From assembly GCA_012295275.1 (NCBI GenBank), contig CM022672.1, positions 21,128,128 to 21,170,627 on the forward strand: DNA of 42,500 nt, given 5' to 3'. The notes under the pieces are model-generated. The model was not told where the DNA came from, searched no databases, and saw only the letters and a program-made list of their open reading frames with translations. Shown here one piece after another: positions 11,465 to 22,568 of this stretch. Source of the stretch: Chrysomallon squamiferum. Lineage: Eukaryota; Mollusca; Gastropoda; Neomphalida; Peltospiridae. The first letter of the stretch is position 1. Every line of letters starts with the position of its first letter. The position numbers and the translations under genes were made by a program.

Positions 11465-12081
11465 AAAATGAAAAATAAAACAAGTACAGTATGAATGTTA
11501 ACAAGTCATGTGTTGTCACGTTCCATTTATGATTATGAACTGTCAACGCAGAGTTAATGAATTTCAATAAGCATAGATACGATACTGTATGGCAAGATGT
11601 CCGGTCAGGTTCAAACGCCTACCCTAAATATCAGGGATCAAGAAACATAGCCAGTCATTTTAATGATTTTATTAACATCTATCTGAAAAATGTCACAAAA
11701 AAGAGAGAGAACAGTGTACAATATTAATAAAGAAGATATTTGTCATGATAACTTAGTCGAGTAAAAATTTATATATAGAATTTTTCAGCAGTACGTGAAT
11801 TGAACAAAGCAGATGTTCTATAGAAGACATTAGGTACAGTTTTTACTGAATATCATTTGATTAAAAACTGACTATCTACAATGAGATAAAACAATTAACC
11901 ATATGGTGTTACTGTTATGTTCTCCGTGAACTTTTAATATTTGGAACATATGAAGCTATGCACTCGATCACGCACGTATGCACTTACACTCGACTGACTC
12001 GCTGTATTTTTCTTTTCACTGATTAATATTTTTTAAATTTTACTTTTTGTTGATTTCTTTACAGTTTTTAAAGCGACAAAC

Positions 12082-12128
12082 TATGTATGTATGTATGTAT
12101 GTATGTATGTATGTATGTATGTATGTAT
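12082..12128. repeat. (TATG)n microsatellite
   Basis: About 12 tandem TATG units lying between the two inverted arms. No gene is associated. Confidence 0.9.
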
Positions 12129-12188
12129 CTGTCTAGTTGTTAACGTGAGTTGTTAACGTTTATACAGTATTTGTTCTATTTTTTTTTT

Positions 12189-12321
12189 TCTACACTGCTG
12201 TAATAAATAAATTATAGTCTACATTTATGATTAAAACTTCAATATATTCTTATTCCAATGGTTATCATGTATTGCATCTTATAATGGCAATGAAAAAGGA
12301 TTAATTTTCCTTTTTATGATA
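12189..12321. repeat. inverted repeat, right arm
   Basis: Reverse complement of 11334-11464 with only scattered mismatches. It is followed directly by a TA-rich tract. The left arm follows other spacer sequence in the order seen near 6131-6240, so the right arm is probably the inserted, inverted copy. Confidence 0.85.
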
Positions 12322-12335
12322 TATATATTTATATA

Positions 12336-12366
<31 letters not shown>

Positions 12367-13517
12367 CTACATATATGTCTCTTTGTGCATCTGTCTGTTT
12401 GTCTTTCTGTCTAGCTATATATCTATCTATCTATATAATCTATCTGTCTCTCTTTATGTCTGGCTCTTTCTACATATAACTAACTAGCTATCTGTATGTC
12501 TATATGTACGTATGTATGTATGAATCAATGTATATAATGTATGTTTATTAGTGTATGTATTTGAATTGAAAGAAATAAAATATTAAATATTGAAATCAAA
12601 ATAGAGGAAAGCTAACTATCGAAATATGCGGATGAGCAAACACCACCATCATAATAAAAAGTAGCACCATTACCAAAACTACTACTACTGCTGCTGCTAC
12701 TCCTGCTACTACTGATAATAACAACAACTATAACAAGTAAATAAGTCAGTAAGAAAGTAAATAAATAAATAGAATTAAAAAGGAAAGATAAGTCCTTCAT
12801 ACAGAGAGAAAAAAAAAATTCAAAAACAAAACGAAATCTTAAATACGGACATAAGATTAGAAAAAACTAACACACGAAAAATGTGCATGAGCCAGCAACA
12901 GAACACACATAATAATAACAATGATACAACTATTACAACAACAAGTACTACTACTACTGTTGCTGCTCCTACTGGTACTACTACTAACAACAACAACAAC
13001 AACATTAAAGTAAATATTTAAGAAATAAATGTTATCATTACTAAAAATTAAAAACAAAGAAGATAGAAAATGAGAGATAAACATAATTGAATTTTAGTAC
13101 AAAAATATCGATCCTTCCGACAAGCTATGTGTCCTTCTGGTATTTTTTTTTATCTAAGTAAAATTTTTAGCAAAATTACGTTCGCATAAATGGAAATTTT
13201 GTTTTCACGCTTCTGAGAAATGGGGCTTTTGATTCAAAATAAAACTTTAAGGCTCAGATCAAATTTAAATTTAATAACTAGAAAAAACACATTGTTTTGA
13301 GTGTGGATATTCTTTTAAACACACACAATAATGTGTATAATGCTCTCCCTCCTTACACAAGTTTTAAAACGTGCAGACACGAAAGTTAGAAATTAATCTT
13401 CTATGACTGACGATTTGTCAAATAAATGTTATTTGAAACCATCATTTGCAGTACATTCATGTACCTAATCATGGTATATATTTATTAAAACTAATATAGT
13501 TTTCATGCAAATTTGAG

Positions 13518-13586
<69 letters not shown>

Positions 13587-13803
13587 AATAAATAAATAAA
13601 TTACTTCATATTTACGCCAAATATTTAATTAAACTTTTCTCCTTTTTACTGATGATATCTAACCAAAACTGAAACAGATTGCGAAAAATTAAAAACTTTA
13701 AAAAAGTGAAACAGATTGAAAAACAATATATACTATATTAACTTATACCCCAGGAGTTAATTGAAAAAGTAGAAAACAGACTGGTGCAATCAACTGAAAT
13801 TAA

Positions 13804-13906
13804 CCAATCAAAATTAGAATAGAGAGAGAAGGAAAATGACAATTGCTTTATAAAAGGCGACAGGAAGAAGACGAAATTACAAGTTCTGAAGCTTACTTGA
13901 AATAAG
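13804..13906 (+). promoter_or_regulatory. gene B promoter and untranslated leader exon
   Basis: A CCAAT box lies at 13804-13808 and a strong TATA box TATAAAAG at 13849-13856. The leader block AAGTTCTGAAGCTTACTTGA ends at a donor (AATAAG|GTGAGA) after 13906. A start site near 13880 would make the leader about 27 nt. The YY1-like word seen in A and D is changed to AAAATGACA. It is nearly identical to the promoter of gene C. Confidence 0.8.
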
Positions 13907-13930
13907 GTGAGAATAATTTAGATTATATTT

Positions 13931-13933
<3 letters not shown>

Positions 13934-14010
<77 letters not shown>
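13934..14010. repeat. (CT)n microsatellite, intron 1 of gene B
   Basis: A run of about 77 bases starting 28 bases after the leader-exon donor. That is the same spacing as in genes C and D. Confidence 0.95.
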
Positions 14011-14014
<4 letters not shown>

Positions 14015-14166
14015 ACTTGTTGTCAGATCTCTTTGTCACTTTTGACTTGTTTCAAATCTCACTCTTTTCCCATTCTTTCATCTCCTTTTCGTCGTATATT
14101 TCTCTTTTTCACCATCTTTCTTTCTGTTCCAAATGTGTCTTTCTCTATCGAATGTCCTCCCCTACC

Positions 14167-14170
<4 letters not shown>

Positions 14171-14247
<77 letters not shown>
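14171..14247. repeat. second (CT)n microsatellite, intron 1 of gene B
   Basis: A second CT run of about 77 bases in the same intron. The pyrimidine-rich sequence between the two runs looks like degenerate CT. The other genes have one run here. Confidence 0.95.
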
Positions 14248-14254
<7 letters not shown>

Positions 14255-14517
14255 TAATATTTCGTATTTCAAATTATAGATACACTTTCATAGGTTCAGT
14301 AAAAAAAAAAAAAATAATAATAATAAGAAGAAGAAGAATAAGCAAAAATAAAAAATATTAATAATAACAATAATAATAATAATAATAATTATTATTATTA
14401 TTATTATTATTACATTTAAATAATATATATGTATATAAAAATTAGAAAAAATAATGAAGAATATGTATAAGAAAACTGCTTAATTTCAGAGGTTTCAGAC
14501 GTTGCTTCAACACCAGC

Positions 14518-17500
14518 ATGATGAAAATTGGTTTAGCTGCAATTGTCTGTAAGTATATTTTGTTGATTCTAATATATTTCTATTAGTGAAATGCCTTTTA
14601 TAGTTCCCTGAACATACCGACATTCTGTTAAATTTTTAATATTTTAATAACAGCTCTTTCAAGTCATTTAAATAGCTCCTGGTTTGGAATCGTTCATTAT
14701 AACAATAATAAGATCAAATAGTTTGTGAAATGGTTCAGGTCAGATGCGAAGCAGTATACTTCAGTTCTTAATGCCTAGGATTGTTTAAATCCTTACTGGG
14801 TTGTATTTGGACCGAATGAGCAGTAAAATTCACATTCAGTAGATCATAATTATACTTGCACTTTCAACAGTGAACTATAGACAGTACTACTGAAGTTAAA
14901 TTCTTAACTGAGATATCAAATCTTTTAAAAATAATTTTCTTATGACACTAAGATTTTAACGAGAAATACAAACAACAATTTCACGCATCTTATTATCCTA
15001 AGTTATTGTAATAGTGTCACGAGTTTTGTTGTTTAATGGGTACAAAAAACAAAGTCTAAAACATAGAATTTTCAGTCCATGGAAAACTCAAATTCTAAAA
15101 TAGACTAATCATCATTTTCATAATGTTTTGTAATCCGTTTCGTTTGAGAGTCATTTAATGAAATTTTCCACGCTGGAACTTCTGTTTTGGCAAGAGTTTG
15201 TATTCATAAAATGCTTATTATTTGGTGAAGTTTATACAAAATTATATATATTTTGAACAATTGTCTAAAATGTATTCCTATCCTTAAACTGATTTGGGGG
15301 TGCTAATATCTATTTGCGTCTCACAGGGAATACTGTCAGAAAACACGTCTGAGCGACTTCATGTAGTCAGGAATATCTATGAATAGTTACAAAAAATTTG
15401 TATTAACCTTTTGCATATATATTCAGGATAGTAACCAGAGAATTATACCGTCATATTTCTACTGTTAGTTGAACATCATGGGGACAGGTTGAAACTAACA
15501 TTTGTAGTTAGAAATGTTCTTTTTTCTACGATGGAAATCAATATAACTAACATGGACACCTTGCATCCAAATCGTGTTCAAAGTCCAACTTGTATAGTAA
15601 TCTAGGGGTTTCCAAACATTTTATTTCACCGATCCCTTTGATGATGTCCGAATAATCGAGAGTTTGATAATTAAATATTTAGAAGATGTTTTTTTTACGA
15701 CGTGTTCGTTGAATAATAATGATTACGGTATAGTAAAAACTGAATATTAAAAAAACGAAAATATACACCACCAACAACAACAACAACAAACAAACAAAAA
15801 AAAAAACACACAAAAAAACACAAAAAAACCCTCAAACAAAACAAACAAACAAAACAAACAAACAAACTAATAAAAGAAAAACCATTTATAATTAAAGGTG
15901 AAATCTGGGATTGATATATTTTAAATGGACTACTGACACTGGACTGGTAATTTTTAAGGTTTAATTTTGAATCTCCTCTTTCTTCCAAGTTCGGCATGTT
16001 TCTCTACATTATTAGAAGTACGTTAGTATCGCTAAATCCAGTACAACCATATATGAAGTTGGGAATGGTAAAATAAAAGACAGTTGACTTGCAAAAAAGT
16101 AGGTATATCCAGTATAAATTATTTCAAAAACAACAATATCTTGGGGTTCTGTATTGTTGTGGTCAGTTTTGGATTCTGTTGTTATTCATTTTTTTAGAAT
16201 GTTTAATTTTAACAGAAAAAAAAATAAACAAATAAAAATAAAAATAAAATTCAAGAAAAAGAAAGAAAACAAACACAAACATCATTAAGATCACTTTAAC
16301 TCTGATCGATATAAGGGGGTGGAGCACTGTGGAAACCAGACTTGTAAAAATTTAATTCAAATCACAAAAAAAGTTCTATAACATAATGATGTCGGTATGA
16401 GAAATCTGACGTGGTCTTGACAAATATCCGTCGAAACACCTCTATTTGAAACTAATGAAACTAATTATACTAGTGCAAATATGTAAATAGTAGTTTTTAA
16501 TTTTGTTTTCAAGACATTATACAGCATCATTTTCCTTTCACCATAATTAATTTCTATAAATATTTTTCTTTTTAAAGGTTTTATTTCCTTCATTTCTGTC
16601 GACTGCGCTGACAGACAAGATGCTGGAGAAAGAGCAAACCTGGTGATGCCAGATCGTCGCAGTGTATATTTTGAAGAAAGTCGACAAGAACGATCGGAAA
16701 TAAATGTGAATGGAAAGAACCGGAAAAATTTACACGATATTCTCAACGCAAACAGTCATTATGACTTCAAAGTTGTACGAACCGTTAAAATCGCAAACGG
16801 CAAAACAAAACAACGTATAGAAGTAACCTTCGATGGCATCCCTGTATTTGGTCTCAGTATCCAGGCTACGTACGACGAAAAGAACGGTTACACGGGAGCT
16901 CTGACGGGCGAGTTTGTCTCGGGAATAGAAAATGATATCAGCGACTCTTCATCTTGCCAAAGAAACGAAAACTTTTTGCTTTCACTAGGCAAAAAGAAAT
17001 CTGGGCTTCCAGCTGTCTGTCCACACTGCAGCTTAACTAGGTCACAGAAGTATATCTATTTTGATAACAAAAATAAGGCACATTTAGCTTATGTTATAGA
17101 AATCGAAAACGATGCCCCAGAGAAATTTTCTCGATATTATCTCATTGTTGATGCTTGCACCCTCGGCACTTACGAGATGAAAAACACGACACCAAACCGC
17201 AAACAGTCGGTATCTTCCATCCATGAAGCAGATATCACTAAAGAGGAAAGAAGATCGAATATCAATAAAAGGCAAAATTGTCCAGTGTCTGCCAGAGGGA
17301 CAGGAGGGAATCCCAAAATAGGACCTATCCATTACGGAACCTGGCCATTTTGTCTTGATGTTACAAGGAGAGGTCGAAGATGTATCTTGGAGAACGCTAA
17401 CGTAAAGGTTACTGACATGAAACACAGGAATACAGGAGGACGCGTATATCGGTACAACTGTCGTAGAGCACGTGATTCGATTAATGGAGCAAACTCAGCA

Positions 17501-18523
17501 AACCTAGATGCATTCTTTTACGGAAATGTCATGACTCGCGTATTCCAAAATAATTACCACATGAATCCACTGCCTTACCAGATCTCATTAAAGACCCACT
17601 GGGGAAATAATTATAATAATGCATTTTGGGACGGGAGAGCCAGAGAAGCCGTTTTCGGCGATGATAATAACTATGTTTATACTTGGGTATCTCTGGATAT
17701 AGTCGCACATGAAGTTGCTCATGGCATGACAGACCAGTATTCTAATTTGGTGTATGCAGATGAGTCTGGTGGAATAAACGAAGCATTTTCTGATATTACA
17801 GGTGAGATGGTTGAGGCTTTTTCTGGTTACAGAACTACTGACTGGATGGCCGGTTACGACATTACCAAGAGGCAAAATAGTGCAATAAGATATTTCTGGA
17901 ATCCGCCAAAGGATGGTGTTTCAATTAGCCATGTAGATGATTACAACAACGGAATGGATGTCCACTACAGCAGCGGTATTTACAATAAGGCATTTTATGA
18001 GATGGTTGTGACACAAAGGATACCTATGAGACTTGCATATCACATGATCCTGTTAGCCAATCAAATGTATTGGAATGCTAACAGCAATTTCCAACAGGCA
18101 GCCTGTGGAGTTCGAAATGCCGCCATAGATCTGGGTATCAGCACATCTAAAGTCGATGCTGCCTTTTCAGTCGTGGGTATCAACACCGCCAGATGTGGTG
18201 GAGGAAACAATGGATATAACACGCTTTATCCTGGCAGACTGACATTCAACGTGTCTCCGTCGGTCAATCCATGTTTTCTACTACAGCCGCGTTCGGCCTC
18301 TTGGTATTACATATATGTCATTGCAAACACCAGAAATGGAAATCACGTCCTGATGACCATTAAGAACGGAGTCACTATGCAAACCATTGGCTCAAGATAC
18401 GATCGACTCGCTTATTACTTACCCAGCAACGGACAGGATCGTCTAATCTGCTTTTCTGCCAGCAGACCCACAACAGTATATTTACGAACGTACTATTGTG
18501 GATTTAACGGTTGCGTAAACTGA
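14518..18523 (+). CDS. gene B: secreted M4 (thermolysin-like) zinc metalloprotease
   Basis: The mini-exon starts at 14490 (acceptor TTTCAG); coding 14518-14548 begins ATGATG. The phase-1 intron is 14549-16577 and the main exon 16578-18523. The product is 658 aa. The signal peptide spans both exons and probably ends after Ala21 (VDCA). FTP-like (about 65-112) and PepSY-like (about 155-205) propeptide regions follow. Lys241-Arg242 precedes an ARGTGGNPKIG segment that resembles the mature start of vibriolysin/pseudolysin-type enzymes. Substrate-cleft motif NNAFWDG is at about 357-363. His388, Glu389 and His392 form HEVAH, Glu412 is the third zinc ligand, and Asp471/His473 lie in GMDVHYSSG. A C-terminal extension runs 546-658. 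AATAAA lies 43 bases past the stop. All known catalytic residues are present, so an active secreted enzyme is expected. A start inside the main exon (16643/16646) would lack the signal peptide. Confidence 0.92.
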
Positions 18524-18565
18524 TGACCATAAATATGTGAAAGAAATATTTCTACAGTTTTATCG

Positions 18566-18571
18566 AATAAA
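18566..18571 (+). promoter_or_regulatory. polyadenylation signal, gene B
   Basis: AATAAA lies 43 bases after the stop codon, in the context ATCGAATAAAGATTTATC. The same context is found at C (27077) and, slightly changed, at psi1 (10244). Confidence 0.75.
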
Positions 18572-19007
18572 GATTTATCTCACTGTATTTTCTAGTAAAC
18601 AGAAGACCACTCTGAAATCAATTTGAAAACTGATAACTGACTCAAAAATTAACGGAAGAATCACCTTTATCTATTTTTTTCCCCTGTTTAATTAAATGTG
18701 AAATCTCATAATGCTATTTGTTGTCTTTTTGTCGATAATTTTATTTGTGTGTTCCTAAGAACTGTACTTAATAATATTAGAAAGGATACTGATATGTCGT
18801 TAAGTCAGTAAAATTGATACTCGGTAACAAATGGTAAAAAACTTTAAAAATAAAATATTAATAATAAATGATAGTATGTGCAGCTGAATACGTTCCACTT
18901 TGCAAAAATGAAAAGATTTCTGCTAAAGCTATTCATTTTTCCAAAAAGTCACGCCCATGCACACACACAGACAAACCTACAATTACTGGAACAAAAATGT
19001 ACATTGT

Positions 19008-19113
<106 letters not shown>

Positions 19114-20993
19114 GAGTTCAAAGAAATAGGACACAAACATAAACAAAAGAAAAAGTAAAAGTTATATGTTCCTTCCATTAATGACAGTAGGTTTATGATA
19201 AGTGGAGTAGATATTTTTGTTGGGAGAATTTCGGTAGTTTGCACATCTTTAAACAAGTGGCTCCCCAATTTTTTAGATAAACTGAGCCCAACAATGATAA
19301 ACATTGTGGAACATTAAAAAAGAAATTTAAAAGTTCTGTTAAACTTTCAAGCCAGAACTTTGCTGAAGCTAAATATAAAATACACAATGTAACGCGGAAT
19401 AAGACATTATTATGCAACAAGTCAATCTGTTACGGACATATTGTATTTTTTTTTAATATCAATTCACATCTTATTCTGAATTTTATCGCAGAATCCCACT
19501 TAATTACAGGAAATATAACTTGAAATCCGACACGATTTGCTTTGCTTCAGGTTTAAAGGAGTTTACCACAATATGTGGGAAACAGTTATTCATGATTATC
19601 AGATATTACACATATCAAGTAATATGGAAAATAGCAGTCCAATGTGAAAAAAAAAAAAAAAATGTATTTGCTTCGTATTCGCTAGGCTAATATCAAGTTT
19701 GGGAGTACATTTGCCTAGACGTTTTTCTGTAATGAGATTAAACGGCTATAAACAACTGTAATCAGCTGTAAACAACAAAAAAAAAATAAATAATAATCAT
19801 AATAAAATTGCATAAATAAAACAAAATAACGAATCCAGGTAATACATTTGTAACGATATAGCCACACACACACACACATTACCCTATTTAATCCTTAAGA
19901 CAGACTATAATTTGTAGAAAAAATAAGGTGATAGTCCTTTGCAATGAGTAGGTTTCTATAATTTTCACAGTGATAACTGAAAACTGAAAACTGTGTGAAC
20001 ACTTTTTTGGAGGCAATGTAAACATAATTTGTAATAAAACGTTTCGTTTTTGGATCCAGCTCAGTTTCTGCGGTTTCCATTTTATTTTTTCATCTATAGG
20101 ATTGTTAACAAAATGAGCCTCGAAACTGTGTCAGTAGAAATTTTTAACCATTTAAAGCTACCGATTTTCAACCATCTAGAAGTATATTGAATCTGAAACA
20201 AACCAATGAAGGCAATCTTTTGCAGAAATTGTTACTTTTGTAATATCCCAAATTAATACAACACTCTGTTAGTGTAAATAAGCCTTTAAAATATTTATTA
20301 AGCAGCGTTCTTGGCATCTCACATCTTTTTCAGAAAATTATTTTATTGGCGTGTATAAAAGTAGGTCATCAGCTATCTATGATACTACATGCATAGTCCT
20401 ACGAACTGAACCTATGCTCCACACACATACACACATCCACACACACGTGTACACACAAATACAAATACATACCCACACACACATACACACGTGTACACAA
20501 ACATACAATCATACACTGGTTTTGGTTTACATTGATATATTAGTTTTATTACGGGTTATGTTTGGCACTAATGATTCGCTTCAGGTATGATACATGTTCA
20601 TCTTAACGTCGTTTACGTTTACATACATGAGGACTATAAATCGTATTTTAGACTTTGTTCTTGCACTCATTCTTCACCAAAATAAATCCTATTTATTAAA
20701 TTCATAAATGTGTATGTATATCACAGGTTAATAAAAAAATACATGTTTATGTGTCTACATGTGCATGCAACAGTACATGCAACAGACACATATAGAAGTA
20801 TATATTTAAGCAACCATCTATCTGTCTAATCCACCTAGTGTGTGCGTGCGTAGATAGAACGATAGCGTGTAAATTTGTAATAACAAACACATAAAAATAC
20901 ATGGAATACTATAAGCAGAATATAATAACACATACGCAAAAATGCAAATATATTGACAGTCATGAATTCACACATCTATACTACAAATGTCTA

Positions 20994-21101
<108 letters not shown>

Positions 21102-22033
21102 TAAATAAATACATATATATTTATTCAGGCAGGGTTTATAATGGCTGATCTGGTGCGAAAAAGGTATTATTTATAACTTGAATCATATTCTACAACAACA
21201 ACTACTACTACTGCTGCTGGTGTTGCTCCTGCTACCATTACTCCTATTACTACTACTAACAACAACAACAACAACATTAATAAATAAATAAATAAATAAA
21301 TAACATTAAAGTAAATATTTAAGAAATAAATGTTATTATTACTAAAAATTAAATGAAAAAGAAGAAAAAAGAGAGAGAATATATAAATTAAATTTTAGTA
21401 CAAAAATATCGATCCTTCTGTCAATATATGTGTCCTTTTGGTATTTTTTTATCTAAATAAATCTTTTACTAAAATCACGTTCGCATAAATGGACATTTTT
21501 TTTGTTGACGTTTCTGAGAAATGGTCTTTTGATTCAAAATAAAATTTTAACGCTCAGGTCAAGTTTAACTTTATTAACTGGAAAAGTCATCACATTGTCC
21601 ACTTGGGTGTGAATTTTATTTTAAAAACACACAAAAGTATTTAATCTTCAGTCTCAAGTTTTAAAACGTGCATACATAAAAGTTAGAAAATAATCTTCTT
21701 CCCTGACTGACCTTTTGTCAAATAAATATTATTTTGAACCAGTATTTGCAGTACATTCATGTACCTAATCATGATATATAGATTCATTAATACTGGTGTA
21801 GTTTTCATGCACACTCGAGAATAAAAAGTTCTTTTAGTTCATATTTAGGACAGGTATTTAATTAAATGTTTCTCTGATGGTATCTAACCAAAACCCGAAA
21901 CAGACTGAGAAAATTTACAAAAGATTAAAAAAGTGAAACAGAACAAAAAAATATATATTGAATTATATTAGATTATACTCCAGGACTTAATTGAAAAAGT
22001 AGATAACAAACTGGTACAATCAACTGAAATTAA

Positions 22034-22136
22034 CCAATCAAAATTAGAATAGAGAGAGAAGGAAGATGACAACTGCTTTATATAAGGCGAAAGGAAGAAG
22101 ACGAAATTACAAGTTCTGAAGCTTACTTGAAATAAG
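22034..22136 (+). promoter_or_regulatory. gene C promoter and untranslated leader exon
   Basis: A CCAAT box lies at 22034-22038 and TATATAAG at 22079-22086. The leader block is the same as in gene B and ends at donor AATAAG|GTGAGA after 22136. The homologous region is missing from the copy leading into psi2, where the sequence breaks at 30506, about 140 bases short of the promoter. Confidence 0.8.
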
Positions 22137-22162
22137 GTGAGAAACATTTAGATTATATTTTC

Positions 22163-22164
<2 letters not shown>

Positions 22165-22240
<76 letters not shown>
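22165..22240. repeat. (CT)n microsatellite, intron 1 of gene C
   Basis: A run of about 76 bases starting 28 bases past the leader-exon donor, as in gene B. Confidence 0.95.
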
Positions 22241-22245
<5 letters not shown>

Positions 22246-22294
22246 ATAATAATAATTATAACTATTATTATTTTACTTTTTCTTTTTTTTTTAC

Positions 22295-22352
22295 TGAAAG
22301 ATGAAATATTATTGCAGATATATATATATCTGCAATAATATTTCCTCTTTCA
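22295..22352. repeat. 58-bp palindrome in intron 1 of gene C
   Basis: The inner 42 bases (22303-22344) are a perfect palindrome centred on a TA run. The arms extend to 58 bases with a single mismatched pair. Only the right half has a counterpart in gene B (near 14250), so the left half looks like a local inverted copy. It could form a stable hairpin in RNA or DNA. Confidence 0.9.
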
Positions 22353-22568
22353 AATTATATATACACTATCATAGTTTCATTAAAAAAGAAAAGAGTAAAA
22401 TAATAATAGTTATTATATTAAAAAAATAATAGTTATAATTATTATTATTATTATTATTATTATTACATACAGAAATAAATAAATATATATGAATGAAAGA
22501 AAATAAAGAAAACATTTACAGGGGAATTATCTAATTTCAGAGGTTTCAGACGTTGCTTGAAAACCACT

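Larger units (their letters stand above)
10250..13803. other. intergenic spacer between psi1 and gene B
   Basis: No gene is seen. It holds the post-gene block (10340-10460), trinucleotide runs (12670-12740, 12930-13010), a TATG tract (12082-12128), TA repeats (12320-12365), an AAT/AAAT tract (about 13520-13600) and an inverted repeat pair described separately. From about 13085 it matches the pre-promoter DNA of gene C (21395 onward). Small ORFs here lack family features and mostly overlap repeats. Confidence 0.6.

Noticed and set aside
11600-11640. tRNA-like B-box word (GGTTCAAACGCC) suggesting a SINE
   Set aside because: No matching A box, tail or second copy could be identified.
16643-16648. 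Starts inside the main exon of B and C (16643, 25151)
   Set aside because: They would remove the signal peptide, which is implausible for a zymogen with propeptide and extracellular protease domains.
19895-20080. 61-codon ORF conserved at 19895-20080, 28500-28685 and 30591-30776
   Set aside because: The three copies exist because the DNA was duplicated and once inverted. Nothing shows coding selection and no domain or start context is convincing.
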